Source of the DNA: Rossellomorea vietnamensis
GTDB taxonomy: Bacteria > Bacillota > Bacilli > Bacillales > Bacillaceae_B
Direction: 5' to 3'
NCBI RefSeq assembly: GCF_008180615.1
Contig: NZ_VTEH01000002.1
Coordinates: 126,076-190,075, forward strand
Length of the DNA: 64,000 bases
The notes beneath the pieces are model-generated. The model worked only from the letters and a program-made list of their open reading frames with translations, was not told the origin of the DNA and searched no databases. Positions within the stretch are counted from its first letter, which is position 1. The number at the start of each line of letters is the position of its first letter. The translations under genes and the position numbers were made by a program. Positions 1 through 10,416 of this stretch are shown in pieces.

Positions 1-185
1 ATTCACCGGCTCCCGACCGACGTAACACCCACTTCAGACATATCTCCAGCAGATTCACCGGCTCCCGACCGACGTAACACCCACTTCAGACATATCTCCA
101 GCAAATTCACCGGCTCCCGACCGACGTAACACCCACTTCATACATATCTCCAGCAAATTCACCGGCTCCCGACCGAAGTAACCCA
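1..185. repeat. 52-bp tandem array A (3.5 units)
   Basis: Three full units begin at 1, 53 and 105, and a partial one at 157; each step is exactly 52 bp. The unit holds the core TCCCGACCGACGT followed 7 bp later by CACTTCAGAC. The window edge cuts the array, so the true length is unknown. It lies downstream of hemL. The same core at the same offsets recurs in the array at 35075-35560. I see no gene in 1-304. Confidence 0.93.
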
Positions 186-308
186 ATCTCAAACATTTCA
201 AAATACCTCTGAGAATAAAAAGTAACCAGGCTTTTGTATGAGAGCTTCGTAGAAAGAGGGAACAGATTGTTTAAATAAGTATCCTGTGTAAAAATCTGAT
301 AAAAATCA

Positions 309-342
309 AAAAAGACAAAGCCACAATTACTGGCTTTGTCTT
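309..342 (-). terminator. Terminator of the hem operon
   Basis: A 10-bp perfect stem, GACAAAGCCA with TGGCTTTGTC, has a 7-nt loop and is followed on the minus strand by a T-rich run. It starts 11 bp past the hemL stop codon, as expected for the end of the hemAXCDBL transcript. Confidence 0.88.
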
Positions 343-350
343 CAATATCA

Positions 351-1640
351 TTAACCCTTAATTTTCTGGAAGGCTTTCTCTGCAGCCTGGATGGTTTTCT
401 CGATGTCTTCGTCCGTGTGAGCTGTGGAAAGGAAAAGACCTTCGAATTGTGATGGCGGGAGGAATACCCCTTCATTTGCCATTTCACGGTAATAGGATGA
501 GAATAACTCTAAATCTGAACTCTTCGCACCTTCATAATTTTTGACTTCCTCGTTTGTGAAGAAGATGCCGATCATGGAACCAGCACGGTTGATGGTGTGC
601 GGAATTCCAAACTTTTCAGCTGCCGCATGAAGGCCTTCTTCGAGTCGGTCGGCTTTTCGTTCAAACTCTTTATAGCTTTCTGGTGTCAGCTGGCTTAAGG
701 TTTCAAAGCCTGCTGTCATCGCAAGCGGATTTCCTGACAGTGTACCCGCTTGGTAAATAGGACCGCTCGGGGCGATTTGTTCCATAATTTCCGCTTTACC
801 GCCGTACGCTCCAACTGGAAGGCCGCCGCCGATAACTTTTCCAAGGCACGTCAAGTCAGGTGTAACGCCATAATATCCTTGAGCACAATTGTAGCCGACA
901 CGGAAGCCTGTCATGACTTCATCAAAAATCAGCAATGACCCGTATTTCTCTGTGATTTCACGAAGAGACTCCAGGAATCCAGGCTGAGGAGGAACAACGC
1001 CCATATTTCCTGCCACCGGTTCTACGATCAACCCAGCAATATCGTCTCCGAATTGTTCGAAAGCATATTCCAGACTTTCTAAGTCATTGTAAGGAACCGT
1101 AATTGTGTTCTCTGCCACTCCGGCAGGAACTCCTGGACTGTCCGGCAATCCCAATGTAGCCACTCCGGAACCAGCTTTGATCAGCAGAGAGTCGCCGTGG
1201 CCATGGTAACAGCCCTCGAATTTAATGATCTTGTTCCGCCCGGTATATCCTCTTGCAAGGCGGAGCGCACTCATTGTCGCTTCTGTACCGGAAGAAACCA
1301 TTCTTACAATTTCAATAGAAGGTACACGCTCGATTACAAGCTCCGCAAGCTTGTTTTCAACCAGAGTCGGTGCCCCGAAACTTGTACCGAGTTCAGCCAC
1401 TTCCTTAATCGATTGAACTACTCTTTCGTTGGTGTGTCCCAAAATTAATGGTCCCCAGGAAAGGACATAGTCGATATATTCATTTCCATCGATATCATAG
1501 ATTTTGGAGCCTTTTCCTTTTTCCATAAAAATCGGGTCCATATCAACGGATTTAAATGCACGGACAGGGCTGTTCACTCCGCCCGGCATTACTTTTACCG
1601 CTTCTTTAAAAGCCTGTTTTGACTGGTCATATTTTCGCAT
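351..1640 (-). CDS. hemL: Glutamate-1-semialdehyde 2,1-aminomutase
   Basis: HemL converts glutamate-1-semialdehyde to 5-aminolevulinate, the last step of the C5 route to tetrapyrroles, using pyridoxal phosphate in the cytosol. The 429-residue protein has the normal length and is a class-III aminotransferase throughout. Visible marks are the PLP-phosphate region [12 protein letters not shown] near residue 116, FDEVMTGFR near 239, and [12 protein letters not shown], where K268 is the expected Schiff-base lysine. GGAGG lies 7 nt before the ATG. It is the last gene of the hem operon, 124 bp after hemB. B. subtilis has a paralogue, gsaB, but the position next to hemB identifies this one as hemL. 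Confidence 0.97.
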   Translation of the reverse strand: MRKYDQSKQAFKEAVKVMPGGVNSPVRAFKSVDMDPIFMEKGKGSKIYDIDGNEYIDYVLSWGPLILGHTNERVVQSIKEVAELGTSFGAPTLVENKLAELVIERVPSIEIVRMVSSGTEATMSALRLARGYTGRNKIIKFEGCYHGHGDSLLIKAGSGVATLGLPDSPGVPAGVAENTITVPYNDLESLEYAFEQFGDDIAGLIVEPVAGNMGVVPPQPGFLESLREITEKYGSLLIFDEVMTGFRVGYNCAQGYYGVTPDLTCLGKVIGGGLPVGAYGGKAEIMEQIAPSGPIYQAGTLSGNPLAMTAGFETLSQLTPESYKEFERKADRLEEGLHAAAEKFGIPHTINRAGSMIGIFFTNEEVKNYEGAKSSDLELFSSYYREMANEGVFLPPSQFEGLFLSTAHTDEDIEKTIQAAEKAFQKIKG

Positions 1641-1764
1641 GATAAGTTCCTCCGTTTTCTTTAAATTTCGTCATTTTCTTCCTTACAGAAGGGCTGGTTT
1701 TTAAAACAGCGTTTAGAAAATGTACTTATTTAATTCTTACTGAGTATGAGTCTGATCCAGGAGA

Positions 1765-2745
1765 CTACTCACCTTTTATCCAGGCTGCTGCATCTTTGGC
1801 TGCATAAGTGATGATGAGATCAGCTCCTGCTCTCTTCATGCTTGTCAGTTTTTCCATGACCATCGCTTTCTCATCGACCCATCCGTTAGCTGCCGCCGCT
1901 TTAATCATGGAGTATTCGCCGCTGACATTATAAGCTACGACCGGTGCATTGAATTGATCTTTGACGTCACGGATGATATCCAAGTATGAAAGGGCTGGTT
2001 TAACGATCAGAAAGTCCGCTCCTTCTTCGATGTCGGATTGAGCTTCACGAAGGGCTTCTCTTCTGTTAGCAGGGTCCATTTGATACGTTCTGCGGTCTCC
2101 AAATTTCGGTGAACTGTGGGCAGCATCCCTGAATGGCCCGTAGAAGCTGGAAGAGTACTTCACGGCATAAGACATAATTGGTACATCAAGGAAACCGGCC
2201 TCATCAAGCCCTTTTCTGATGGCTGCCACAAAGCCGTCCATCATGTTGGATGGAGCAATGATATCCGCTCCTGCTTCCGCCTGGCTTACAGCTGTTTTGG
2301 CGAGCAGGTCGAGTGTCGGGTCGTTAAGGATCTTGCCGCCCTCCACAATACCGCAGTGTCCATGGCTCGTATATTGGCAAAGACATGTGTCGGCCACCAC
2401 GACCATTTCAGGATAGTGTTCTTTTACATGGCGGGTTGCCTGCTGGACGATTCCGTTTGCATCATAGGCACTTTTTCCAAGCTCATCTTTTTCCGCAGGT
2501 ACACCAAACAAAATGATGGAGTGAATGCCAAGTCCATTCAATTCATCCAGTTCAGCTTTCAGGTAGTCCATGGATATTTGGTAGACACCCGGCATGGATG
2601 CAACAGGGTTCTTTACATTTTCACCCTCCACAACAAAAAGCGGATAAATTAAGTCTTCCGTCCTAAGAAAGTTTTCACGGACCATCGCTCTCATGTTTTC
2701 TGACTGGCGAAGGCGGCGGTGACGGTTAAATTTCAAGTCTGTCAT
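1765..2745 (-). CDS. hemB: Porphobilinogen synthase (5-aminolevulinate dehydratase)
   Basis: HemB condenses two 5-aminolevulinate molecules to porphobilinogen. The 326 residues cover the whole TIM-barrel enzyme. C121, C123 and C131 in [14 protein letters not shown] form the zinc-type metal site, so this is the cysteine-rich, zinc-dependent variety. The two active-site lysines are K196 in the segment [12 protein letters not shown] and K249 in FLIVKP. GGGAGG lies upstream of the ATG. The gene starts 2 bp after hemD ends, so the two are probably translationally coupled. Confidence 0.97.
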   Translation of the reverse strand: MTDLKFNRHRRLRQSENMRAMVRENFLRTEDLIYPLFVVEGENVKNPVASMPGVYQISMDYLKAELDELNGLGIHSIILFGVPAEKDELGKSAYDANGIVQQATRHVKEHYPEMVVVADTCLCQYTSHGHCGIVEGGKILNDPTLDLLAKTAVSQAEAGADIIAPSNMMDGFVAAIRKGLDEAGFLDVPIMSYAVKYSSSFYGPFRDAAHSSPKFGDRRTYQMDPANRREALREAQSDIEEGADFLIVKPALSYLDIIRDVKDQFNAPVVAYNVSGEYSMIKAAAANGWVDEKAMVMEKLTSMKRAGADLIITYAAKDAAAWIKGE

Positions 2746-2747
2746 GC

Positions 2748-3545
2748 TTATTCCTCCCTTTTCTTTTTTAAAGCGAAATAGCCTGCTAACTCTTCTATCA
2801 TCTCTTCAACTGTATACTTTATGGGAACAACTTGTACAGCCAGACCATTCTGATCCGCTGCCTCTTTGGTAACAGGCCCTATACAAGCGGTAATCAAGCC
2901 GTCGAGGCTATATTCAAGATGATTCTCCCTGACAATCTTCATGAAGCTCCTTACGGTCGAAGGGCTTGTAAAAGTAATAGCAGCCAGTTCTCTGTTTTCT
3001 AATAATGTAATTAAATTTTTTTCATGATCTTTTGGGAAGAAGGTTTCATAGGTGACCCATTCATCAATAGTTATACCCGTTCCCCTTAATCGAACAGCTA
3101 TTGTGTCTCTTGCTAAGTTTCCTTTTGATAGAAGAATCGGTCCAGTTTCTGTGACTTTTTCAAGAAACTCTTCAGAAAAGTCAGCTGCAGAATAGAATTT
3201 CGGCACAAAATCAGCTTGAATTCCGTAACTATTAAGTGCTTTACATGTTTTTTCCCCGACTGCAGCGAATTTGGTTCCGCTTCCATTAAGGGTAAGACGG
3301 TGCTTCTTCAATTTTTCAAAAAAGAAGTGCACACCGTTTTTACTAGTAAAAAAAATCCATTCATAGGATTTCAGTTTTTCTAAATATGTACTTTCTATAT
3401 CATCTTTATAAGGTCTGAATGATATAAGCGGAACTATATGGGGGATACCGCCATACTTCTTGATGGTATCCGCCATTCCTTCCGCATTCTTTGCTTCTCT
3501 TGTCACTAAGATACCACTGCCTCTTAGCGGTAAAGAGGCAACCAT
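2748..3545 (-). CDS. hemD: Uroporphyrinogen-III synthase
   Basis: HemD closes and inverts ring D of hydroxymethylbilane to give uroporphyrinogen III. The family is poorly conserved. Here it is recognised by length (265 residues), by the two-lobed pattern with FTSKNGV near residue 67 and TFTSPSTV in the second lobe, and by position between hemC and hemB. Its ATG overlaps the hemC stop as TAATG, which points to coupled translation. It has no methyltransferase fusion, unlike the CobA-HemD proteins of some Firmicutes. Confidence 0.94.
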   Translation of the reverse strand: MVASLPLRGSGILVTREAKNAEGMADTIKKYGGIPHIVPLISFRPYKDDIESTYLEKLKSYEWIFFTSKNGVHFFFEKLKKHRLTLNGSGTKFAAVGEKTCKALNSYGIQADFVPKFYSAADFSEEFLEKVTETGPILLSKGNLARDTIAVRLRGTGITIDEWVTYETFFPKDHEKNLITLLENRELAAITFTSPSTVRSFMKIVRENHLEYSLDGLITACIGPVTKEAADQNGLAVQVVPIKYTVEEMIEELAGYFALKKKREE

Positions 3546-4477
3546 TACTGATCAAGCTCCTCTTTCACCTTATCAATAAGGGCTTTGGCACCTCTTTCAG
3601 TCAACAATGCTGCTGCTTCTTCACCGACCTTCACAGGATCTGTACCTGTGACTGTCTCTTTGTAAATATCTTTTCCATCCGGAGAGGCAACAAGCACCGT
3701 CAGCTCTACATCATCACTGCCTATAAGTTCGGCATAGCCTGCAATCGGCACCTGGCATCCACCCTCCATTTTATGGAGGAACGCCCGCTCAGCTGTAACT
3801 GTCTTAGTGACATCTGCAGAGGCAAATTTACTCAGCAGTCCAAGAAGTTCCTTGTCATCTTCACGGCACTCTATGGATAGAGCCCCCTGCCCCACTGCCG
3901 GCACACAGAACTCCGGCTCAAGGAATTCTGTCACGACATTGGATGTCCAGCCCATACGGGACAATCCGGCTGCCGCTAAAATAATGGCATCATAATCTTC
4001 TGTTTCAAGCTTTGAAAGACGTGTATCGATATTACCCCTGATCCACTTTATTTCCAGCTCAGGACGTTGTGCAAGGATCTGTGCTCCTCTTCTCAAGCTG
4101 CTTGTTCCTACAATCGCTCCCGCAGGAAGATCGCTCAGCTTGATGTGGTTTTTGGAAATGAAAGCATCACGGTGATCTTCTCTTTCAGGAATACAGCCGA
4201 TACACAAACCTTCCGGCAGTACAGCTGGCATATCTTTCATGCTATGTACTGCCATATCGATTTCTTTATCCAGCATCGCTTGTTCGATTTCTTTTACAAA
4301 AAGACCTTTTCCTCCGACTTTGGATAGAGTGACATCCAGGATCTGATCTCCTTTTGTGACAATTTCCTTTACTTCAAACTCAAAAGAGGGATCCAATTCT
4401 CTCAACTTATTGATGACCCAATTAGTTTGTGTTAATGCAAGTTTGCTTCGACGTGATCCTACTATAATTTTTCGCAT
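3545..4477 (-). CDS. hemC: Hydroxymethylbilane synthase (porphobilinogen deaminase)
   Basis: HemC polymerises four porphobilinogen units on a dipyrromethane cofactor to make hydroxymethylbilane. The start is the ATG reading [15 protein letters not shown], preceded by AGGAGG at 7 nt; an open frame extends 19 codons further up but has no such site and would run into hemX. The 310-residue protein shows the N-terminal GSRRSKLAL motif, the catalytic-aspartate region [15 protein letters not shown], and C241 in EGGCQVPI, the residue that carries the cofactor. Confidence 0.97.
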   Translation of the reverse strand: MRKIIVGSRRSKLALTQTNWVINKLRELDPSFEFEVKEIVTKGDQILDVTLSKVGGKGLFVKEIEQAMLDKEIDMAVHSMKDMPAVLPEGLCIGCIPEREDHRDAFISKNHIKLSDLPAGAIVGTSSLRRGAQILAQRPELEIKWIRGNIDTRLSKLETEDYDAIILAAAGLSRMGWTSNVVTEFLEPEFCVPAVGQGALSIECREDDKELLGLLSKFASADVTKTVTAERAFLHKMEGGCQVPIAGYAELIGSDDVELTVLVASPDGKDIYKETVTGTDPVKVGEEAAALLTERGAKALIDKVKEELDQ

Positions 4478-4493
4478 TACGAACCTCCTAAGC

Positions 4494-5327
4494 TTATGAA
4501 TACCAGAAATGAAATGATGAAAGCCTGCTGACAAGAAGAAAGTTGATCAAGATTACTAAAAAGGCGCCGGTATTCAAAAACGCCAGACTCTTGCCATATA
4601 CCTCTTTGCGAATACGTAAATATAAAAAGACGCTGTATATAATCAGTACAAAGAATGAACCGATGATCTTCGGATCGTACCAGAGAAAGTCAGGCAGTTT
4701 GATAAAGGCCCATTGAAGGCCGAGTATCAAACTCAATAACAGCATGGCCACACCTATCGCATTTAATATGTAAGCCATCTTCTCTAGTTTCGACAAATCA
4801 CTGATCCTCCATAACCTGGACCCCCATTTTTTCTGTTTCAGCAGTTTATACTGCAGCAGATAGAGAAGGGAAAAAACAAAGGACAAGGAAAATGCCCCGT
4901 ATGAAAGGATGGCCATGGTGATATGGATCAGCAGCAGTTCAGAGACAAGCTGCTCTGCCATCGCATTGGATTCAACCTGCACCGGCGCAAATGTATGTAT
5001 GGCCATGATGATGAATCCGAGAACATTGGTGAAGAATACTGTGAAATCCACACGAAGGACTCTATTAATGGCAAGAGACAACGTGATTAGCACCCATGCA
5101 TAAAAATAAAGTCCCTCAAAAATGGTGAGGACCGGAAATCTGCCTGTTTTCATCATATAAAGAAACAAAAAGATTGTTTGAAGGACCCAAACAATCGCAA
5201 GAAGCCAGAAGGCAAACAAATTTGCCTTCCGGTTTTTGTTTAAGAAATCTATGAAGTAAAACAGAATGCTTATAGCGTACAGAACAATCATCAGTTCATG
5301 CAGCCTTGTCATCGTTTGTTCAAACAT
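4494..5327 (-). CDS. hemX: HemX membrane protein (CcsA-like), regulator of HemA
   Basis: An integral membrane protein of 277 residues with about eight hydrophobic segments, of the cytochrome-c assembly CcsA/HemX fold. In B. subtilis HemX lowers the level of HemA and so limits haem precursor formation; I assume the same role from synteny. The ATG at 5327 is placed 9 nt after GAGG; a GTG three codons earlier is possible but too close to that site. It lies between hemA and hemC in the usual order. I see no WxWxxD-type haem-handling motif, consistent with a regulatory role rather than haem export. Confidence 0.93.
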   Translation of the reverse strand: MFEQTMTRLHELMIVLYAISILFYFIDFLNKNRKANLFAFWLLAIVWVLQTIFLFLYMMKTGRFPVLTIFEGLYFYAWVLITLSLAINRVLRVDFTVFFTNVLGFIIMAIHTFAPVQVESNAMAEQLVSELLLIHITMAILSYGAFSLSFVFSLLYLLQYKLLKQKKWGSRLWRISDLSKLEKMAYILNAIGVAMLLLSLILGLQWAFIKLPDFLWYDPKIIGSFFVLIIYSVFLYLRIRKEVYGKSLAFLNTGAFLVILINFLLVSRLSSFHFWYS

Positions 5328-5342
5328 AGACAACACCCTCGC

Positions 5343-6698
5343 TTATGATTGAAAAGAAGGCTGGAGTTTAGGTGCCGGAACTGCCTGCTTTTCTTTCCCC
5401 TTACTCTCAAGTGCATCCGCCTGGAGCTGCAGCTGTTCTTCAATATTGAAGATTTTAATGAATAGGTCAAGCTTTTCCTGTCCGTCAGGCAGTGCCGCTA
5501 ATTCCTTGGCCTGAAGAATCGGGTCTTTTAAAAGCTGATTGATGATGCTCTTCGTGTGTTTATTTAGAATTTTACGTTCACGGTCAGAAAGGTTGGGCAT
5601 CTTTCGCTCAATGCTTTCCATGGTCTGCCCTTGGATCGTTAAAGCTTTCTCTCTTAAAGCTGAAATTACTGGTACAACGCCAAGCATATTGAGCCATTCT
5701 TTGAAAGCCACAATTTCAGCTTCAATCATGATCCCAATCGCTTCAGCCGCTTTTTGCCTTTCAGCCATGTTCGCCTGAACGATGCCTTCCATGTCATCTA
5801 TATCGTAAAGGAAGGCACTCTCAAGGTTCTCAATTTCAGGATCGATATCCCTTGGCACCGCAATATCAACCATGAACAACGGACGGCCCTTTCTCATGCG
5901 TTCCACCAAGACCATCTGATCTTTAGTAATGACATAATCCTTTGCACCTGTAGAGCTGATCAGGATATCTGCTTCTACAAGGGCACATTGAAGCTCTTGC
6001 AGAGTTTTGGCATTTCCGTTAAATTTCTCAGCCAAATCCACCGCTTTTTCAAAAGTACGATTGATAACAGTGACCTTGGTTGCCCCGCTTCCGTGCAAAT
6101 TCTTGATTGCGAGCTCACCCATTTTTCCAGCCCCGAGAATCAGGACATGCTTCCCTTTTAAATTACCAAAGATCTTTTTGGCAAGTTCAACAGCCGCATA
6201 GCTGACAGAAACAGCGTTTGAACCGATTTCCGTTTCAGAATGAGCTTTCTTTGCAAGCGTTACTGCCTGCTTGAACAAGTGATTAAAAACCGTTCCCGTT
6301 GTACCGGATTCCTGTGCAGCCAGGAAGCTGGTCCTGATCTGGCCAAGGATCTGCGTCTCTCCGACAACCATGGAATTCAAACCGCACGTAACATTGAACA
6401 AGTGCTCAACAGCACCATCCTGCTCATATATGAATAAATAAGGAGAAAACTCCTCTTTATCAAGTCCAAACCATTGAGATAAAAATTCTTTAATATAATA
6501 ACGACCTGTATGAAGCTGATCCACGACCGCATATACTTCCGTCCTGTTGCATGTAGAAACGATCACATTCTCAAGAATACTCTTCTTACCCTTAAGTGTA
6601 TCCATCGCTGTTTGCAGGTCTGCTTCATTAAAAGATAAACGTTCACGAATCTCGACAGGGGCCGTTTTGTAATTTAAACCGACTACAATAATATGCAT
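5343..6698 (-). CDS. hemA: Glutamyl-tRNA reductase
   Basis: HemA reduces glutamyl-tRNA(Glu) with NADPH to glutamate-1-semialdehyde, the committed step of C5 tetrapyrrole synthesis. At 451 residues it has the full three-domain length. The nucleophile is C50 in [10 protein letters not shown]. The NADPH-binding Rossmann motif GAGKMG lies at 189-194, and the C-terminal dimerisation helix is present, ending in a charged tail rich in K, E and Q. GGGGGTG lies 11 nt before the ATG. It is the promoter-proximal gene of the operon. Confidence 0.97.
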   Translation of the reverse strand: MHIIVVGLNYKTAPVEIRERLSFNEADLQTAMDTLKGKKSILENVIVSTCNRTEVYAVVDQLHTGRYYIKEFLSQWFGLDKEEFSPYLFIYEQDGAVEHLFNVTCGLNSMVVGETQILGQIRTSFLAAQESGTTGTVFNHLFKQAVTLAKKAHSETEIGSNAVSVSYAAVELAKKIFGNLKGKHVLILGAGKMGELAIKNLHGSGATKVTVINRTFEKAVDLAEKFNGNAKTLQELQCALVEADILISSTGAKDYVITKDQMVLVERMRKGRPLFMVDIAVPRDIDPEIENLESAFLYDIDDMEGIVQANMAERQKAAEAIGIMIEAEIVAFKEWLNMLGVVPVISALREKALTIQGQTMESIERKMPNLSDRERKILNKHTKSIINQLLKDPILQAKELAALPDGQEKLDLFIKIFNIEEQLQLQADALESKGKEKQAVPAPKLQPSFQS

Positions 6699-6734
6699 GA
6701 TAGAAATGACACCCCCAAATTAATCATTGACTCT

Positions 6735-6765
6735 AGTATAACATGTACGATAAATAACCCATCAA
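6735..6765 (-). promoter_or_regulatory. hemA: Possible promoter of the hem operon
   Basis: On the minus strand, TTGATG and TATACT are separated by 19 bp and lie about 40 bp before hemA. The spacing is longer than usual. I could not make out the PerR box known upstream of hemA in B. subtilis. Confidence 0.35.
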
Positions 6766-6801
6766 ATAAATGTGAACATAAGATGAAACCTGTGGTACCA
6801 T

Positions 6802-7450
6802 TAAAAGTGGAGCTGGCTCGTCCAGCCCCGACAGGCGTTGGCAGGCCGGCAGATGAGGATGCACTTTATCCTCAACTGACGGTATGCAACGACCCGAGGG
6901 GCTAGCCAGCGGAACTGGATAGCGATTAAGTGTAAAGACGGCTCGTTCAGGTCCGACAGGCGCTGATTCTTTCACCAGATGAGGACGTTCTTTGTCCTCG
7001 GCTGGTGAATGAATAACGACCCGAGGACCTAGCCGCCTGCACCGGAATAGATTAAAAGTGGAGCTGGCTCGTCCAGCCCCGACAGGCGTTGGCAGGCCGG
7101 CAGATGAGGATGCACTTTATCCTCAACTGACGGTATGCAACGACCCGAGGGGCTAGCCAGCGGAACTGGATAGCGATTAAGTGTAAAGGCAGCTCGTTCA
7201 GGTCCGACAGGCGCTGGCAGGCTGACAGGTGAAGACGCTCTTTGTCCTCAACTGGCGGCATGCAGCGACCCGAGGACCTAGCTGCCTGCACCGGATAGAT
7301 TAAAAGTGGAGGCGGCTCGCTCAGGTCCGACAGGCGTTGATTCCTTTCCCCAGATGAGGACGCCCTTTGTCCTCGGCTGGGGAAAGAATAACGACCCGAG
7401 GACCTAGCCGACGGAACTGGATAGCGATTAAATGTAAAGGCAGCTCGCTA
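6802..7450. repeat. Tandem array of ~125-bp structured units
   Basis: Five units and a truncated sixth begin near 6802, 6927, 7053, 7177, 7300 and 7427. Each has the form stem, AGCCCC or AGGTCC, constant CGACAGGCG, a variable inner hairpin, constant CGACCCGAGG, then GGGGCT or GGACCT and the closing stem. The outer stem changes on both sides together: AGCCCC with GGGGCT, AGGTCC with GGACCT, CTGGCT with AGCCAG, GCAGCT with AGCTGC. Units 1 and 3 are identical over more than 120 bp, so duplication is recent. Open frames crossing the array are shadows. Related units lie at 48395-48640. Confidence 0.85.
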
Positions 7451-7595
7451 TAAGCCGAATCTCCTATAGGCTTTATACCCCATTCTAAGGATACTATATA
7501 ATAATTTTACATAAACTTATTCTTTTCGACATACTTTCCTATGTTAGAGTAACAAATTGAACCCTATTATTCAAGTTTACAATTTGGAGGCACTC

Positions 7596-8081
7596 ATGAA
7601 AGGACAACGACTTTTTCCAGGAATGATTCTGATAGGTTTCGGCATCTATTTCTATTTTCAACAATCCAATATTTCTATCTTCCGGGAATTTTACACGTGG
7701 CCCACTTTACTGATCATCGTCGGGATTGCCTTCTTGGCGCAAGGCTACAAAGGAAAAGACTATGAGGCTATTCTGCCAGGTACGATTCTCACCGGTTTCG
7801 GCCTTCATTTTCACATTAGCAGCCATATCGCAATCTGGCCGGACCATATCGGCGTGTTCATTCTAATCATTTCACTCGGATTTCTGCTCCGATATCAGAG
7901 AACAGGCAGCGGCTTGTTTCAAGGAGTTCTCTTCCTTATTCTAGCTATAATTCTTTTGTTTTATGATAAAGTTTTGTTGTGGCTGGGGATTCTCCAGGGA
8001 GGGGTAAATATAATAAGGGACTTTTGGCCGCTTATTATCGTTCTCATCGGTATTTATCTCTTATTCATTAAGAAAAAGTAA
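7596..8081 (+). CDS. Small multi-pass membrane protein, YsxD-like
   Basis: A 161-residue hydrophobic protein with about five or six membrane segments in pairs of short helices, ending in a KKK tail. The repeated GxxLxGFGxxF-type pattern (for example IGFGIYFYF and LTGFGLHFHI) resembles the LiaF/DUF5668 transmembrane region. The ATG is chosen because GGAGG lies 5 nt before it; a TTG start 13 codons up has no such site. It sits where B. subtilis has ysxD, between hemA and engB, and has a similar size, so it may be that gene's counterpart. Function unknown. It is one of only four plus-strand genes here. Confidence 0.75.
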   Translation: MKGQRLFPGMILIGFGIYFYFQQSNISIFREFYTWPTLLIIVGIAFLAQGYKGKDYEAILPGTILTGFGLHFHISSHIAIWPDHIGVFILIISLGFLLRYQRTGSGLFQGVLFLILAIILLFYDKVLLWLGILQGGVNIIRDFWPLIIVLIGIYLLFIKKK

Positions 8082-8737
8082 AAAGGAACCGAATTGTCCG
8101 TGGGCACTGAAAAAGTCCGATAAAAATCTAAAAGGCAGAATCGTTCAATTCTAAGAACGATTCTGCCTTTTTCTCGTGAGTATTGTTGGTTTCAGTTTAA
8201 GACACGGCTCCACTGGGCTTTATTGCGAAAGCGGCTGCTCATTTTCTTAATTACGTATTCAGCGGTAAAAATAAGGGGAGTTTTTCCCGCTAATTGTAAT
8301 TTCTAAGGTAATATTGGAGTAAATAGAGGGAATTTTTCCCCTTATTTGTAGAATTGAACCTATTTTCTAGTGTTTGAAGTCAAATAAGGGGACTTTCTCC
8401 CGCTATTTAGGCTTTTTTACATACTTTTTAGGAAATAAGGGGAATTTTTCCCTCTATATTACTAGCCAGGTGCTGAAACTGGCTGGTCAGTACCGCTGGT
8501 CACTATTCCAGATCCTTGAATCGGTATCTATCCCGGCCCGGCTGGCGAATATTCCAAAAATCATTAAAAGACCTAAAGCTAATGAGATAAAAAGAGCAAC
8601 CCATTCAATGGCTTCAAAGAAAAAAGTCAACCATTCTTCCGATTTAAGGAAGTATAGTTGACTCTTTCTTTATTAAAGAGAATTTGATATTAAATTCGGT
8701 ATATTTTCAGCGCCCTCGATTGTCCGGTTCCTTTTTT
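8082..8737. mobile_element. MITE-like element, copy 1
   Basis: A non-coding element fills the whole gap between two convergent genes. Its ends form an imperfect inverted repeat of about 33 bp: the left end reads AAAGGAACCG, then GGGCACTGAAAA at 8103; the right end carries TTTTCAGCGCCC and CGGTTCCTTT. Inside are four palindromic motifs of the type AAATAAGGGGA-TTTTTCCC, at 8269, 8321, 8382 and 8433. The right part, with AAAAAAGTCAAC and TAAGGAAGTATAGTTGAC, matches the element at 25323-25920. No transposase frame is present. Confidence 0.75.
8129..8173 (+). terminator. Terminator of the YsxD-like gene
   Basis: A long perfect stem, AAAGGCAGAATCGTTC paired with GAACGATTCTGCCTTT, is followed by more T residues. 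It lies 49 bp past the stop and just inside the left end of the MITE-like element, so the element may now supply termination for the gene. Confidence 0.85.
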
Positions 8738-8743
8738 TGTATG

Positions 8744-9478
8744 CTATAAAATGGAATCAAGAAACTCCTGAGTACGCTGCTCTTTAGGATTACCGAACAA
8801 CTCATCTGGAGGACCGACTTCCACAATCCTGCCATCATGCATATAAATGACCCAATCTGCTACCTCACGAGCAAATCCCATTTCGTGAGTCACAACCACC
8901 ATTGTCATCCCTTCAAGCGCCAATTCTTTCATAGTAGAGAGAACTTCTCCTACCAATTCCGGATCGAGAGCTGAAGTCGGTTCATCAAACAGCATGATAT
9001 CGGGCTTCATCGCGAGTGCCCTGGCAATGGCAACACGCTGCTTCTGTCCTCCGGAAAGCTTGGAAGGATAGACATCCGCTTTGTCTTCAAGCCCGACTTT
9101 CTTTAAAAGGGCCATCGCTTCTTCCTTTGCCTTGCTTTTTTGAATCTTTTTTACTTGAATAGGTGCTTCCATGACATTTTCAATGACCGTCTTATGGGGA
9201 AAAAGAAAGAAATGCTGAAAGACCATCCCTACTTTGGCCCTGACTTTATTCAAGTCGTGAGTTCCCTTGTTCACTTCTTTCCCTTCAATGATAATCTTTC
9301 CGCTGTCTTTCATTTCAAGGAAGTTAAGGCATCTTAGCAAGGTACTTTTTCCCGAACCACTTGCACCGATAAGACAAACCACATCGCTCTCTTTTACTTT
9401 CATATCTATATCCTTCAGTACGTGCAAATCACCAAAGGACTTATTCAATTTTTCAACATTTATCATTTCCTGACTCAA
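8744..9478 (-). CDS. Polar amino-acid ABC transporter, ATP-binding protein
   Basis: ATPase subunit of an amino-acid importer of the GlnQ/HisP type. Walker A is GASGSGKST at 38-46, followed by the Q-loop [10 protein letters not shown], the signature LSGGQKQR, Walker [13 protein letters not shown], and the switch histidine in [12 protein letters not shown]. The TTG at 9478 is preferred because GGAGGG lies 6 nt before it; an ATG four codons further in is the alternative. 244 residues. It follows the permease gene by 34 bp and forms an operon with it and the binding protein. Confidence 0.93.
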   Translation of the reverse strand: MSQEMINVEKLNKSFGDLHVLKDIDMKVKESDVVCLIGASGSGKSTLLRCLNFLEMKDSGKIIIEGKEVNKGTHDLNKVRAKVGMVFQHFFLFPHKTVIENVMEAPIQVKKIQKSKAKEEAMALLKKVGLEDKADVYPSKLSGGQKQRVAIARALAMKPDIMLFDEPTSALDPELVGEVLSTMKELALEGMTMVVVTHEMGFAREVADWVIYMHDGRIVEVGPPDELFGNPKEQRTQEFLDSIL

Positions 9479-9512
9479 ATTAATCCCTCCATCTGTTTTG
9501 GAAGTCAGTTCA

Positions 9513-10160
9513 TTAATCACTTAAAGACATACGCTTTTCGACTAGGTTGACAATCATAGAGAAGAAAAGTACCAACACAAGATAGTAAACCGCTACGATT
9601 AATAGATAGGTCATATAATCAAAGTTATTTGATCCGAGTGTAGTCGCTACACTGAAGAGTTCAAACATACCGATGAAAGATGCCAGCGAGGAATCTTTCA
9701 GGGCAATGATAAATTGGTTGCCCATTGGAGGAAGCGCTCTGCGGAAAGCCTGAGGAAGTATAATCCTTCTCATAGTCAATCCGTTGGACATACCGAGTGA
9801 GCGGCCCGCTTCCATCTGGCCCTTATCAATTGACTGGATTGTACCCCTGAAGATTTCAGCTATATAGGCACCATTGTGGAAGGCAAGACCAAGAACTACC
9901 GACCAGAAACCGGAAATATCCAATTCAGTTAAACCAAAGTAAAAGATAAAGATCTGAACAATTAAAGGTGTTCCCCGCACTATAAAAATATAAAGATCTG
10001 CGATGATTTCCAGGACTTTCACTTTGGAAATTTTCATAAAGGCAAAAAATAAACCTATGAATATGGCAATGAATACAGATACCACGGTAAGTTGAAACGT
10101 TAAAAGCATTCCTTGAAGGAACACATCGATAGTATCTATGAATGTTTCAAAAAAAGTCAC
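9513..10160 (-). CDS. Polar amino-acid ABC transporter, permease
   Basis: A 215-residue membrane permease of the HisM/GlnP family with about five membrane helices. The cytoplasmic coupling segment for the ATPase reads [21 protein letters not shown] near residue 138, the EAA motif of this family, and is followed by ALRPP-like [14 protein letters not shown] start with AGGAGGG 6 nt upstream. Only one permease gene is present, so the membrane part is probably a homodimer. Confidence 0.93.
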   Translation of the reverse strand: MTFFETFIDTIDVFLQGMLLTFQLTVVSVFIAIFIGLFFAFMKISKVKVLEIIADLYIFIVRGTPLIVQIFIFYFGLTELDISGFWSVVLGLAFHNGAYIAEIFRGTIQSIDKGQMEAGRSLGMSNGLTMRRIILPQAFRRALPPMGNQFIIALKDSSLASFIGMFELFSVATTLGSNNFDYMTYLLIVAVYYLVLVLFFSMIVNLVEKRMSLSD

Positions 10161-10363
10161 CTTATTCCCTCCTATTTCTTTATTTCACTTCTAAAACCTG
10201 ATTGTAGATCAGGTGATCATTTCTATATCCTGGTGATCACTTCGTCCAACCTGCCTTTTTACTTTTCAAATACTTATGTAGAAGATTGGCCAGGATTTGG
10301 GAATGAAAACTAGTCGTGAATCACGGGATGAACAAACTGCAATTTTAGAAGAATTTTTTAGAT

Positions 10364-10399
10364 GAAAAAAGCGAATGCGCTAAAAATGTGCACATCCGC
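10364..10399 (-). terminator. Terminator inside the amino-acid ABC operon
   Basis: Stem GCGGATGTGC with GCGCATTCGC (one G-U pair, one mismatch), then six T on the minus strand. It lies 18 bp past the binding-protein gene and before the permease. Such a site usually lets the binding protein be made in excess over the membrane parts by partial termination. Confidence 0.72.
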
Positions 10400-10416
10400 C
10401 CTAAAATTGATGGTGT

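Noticed and set aside
1..185. CRISPR array
   Set aside because: Units are contiguous and repeat over their whole length; there are no unique spacers and no cas genes. The same holds for the other 52-53-bp arrays.
6735..6800. PerR box upstream of hemA
   Set aside because: Expected from B. subtilis, but no sequence close to TTATAATNATTATAA is present.
6733..7291. Minus-strand frames over the structured repeats upstream of hemA
   Set aside because: They cover only repeat DNA, two of them repeat each other's sequence, and none has a start signal.
8374..8661. 95-codon plus-strand frame inside the MITE-like element
   Set aside because: It starts in a palindromic repeat, has no ribosome-binding site or family pattern, and is not open in copy 2.
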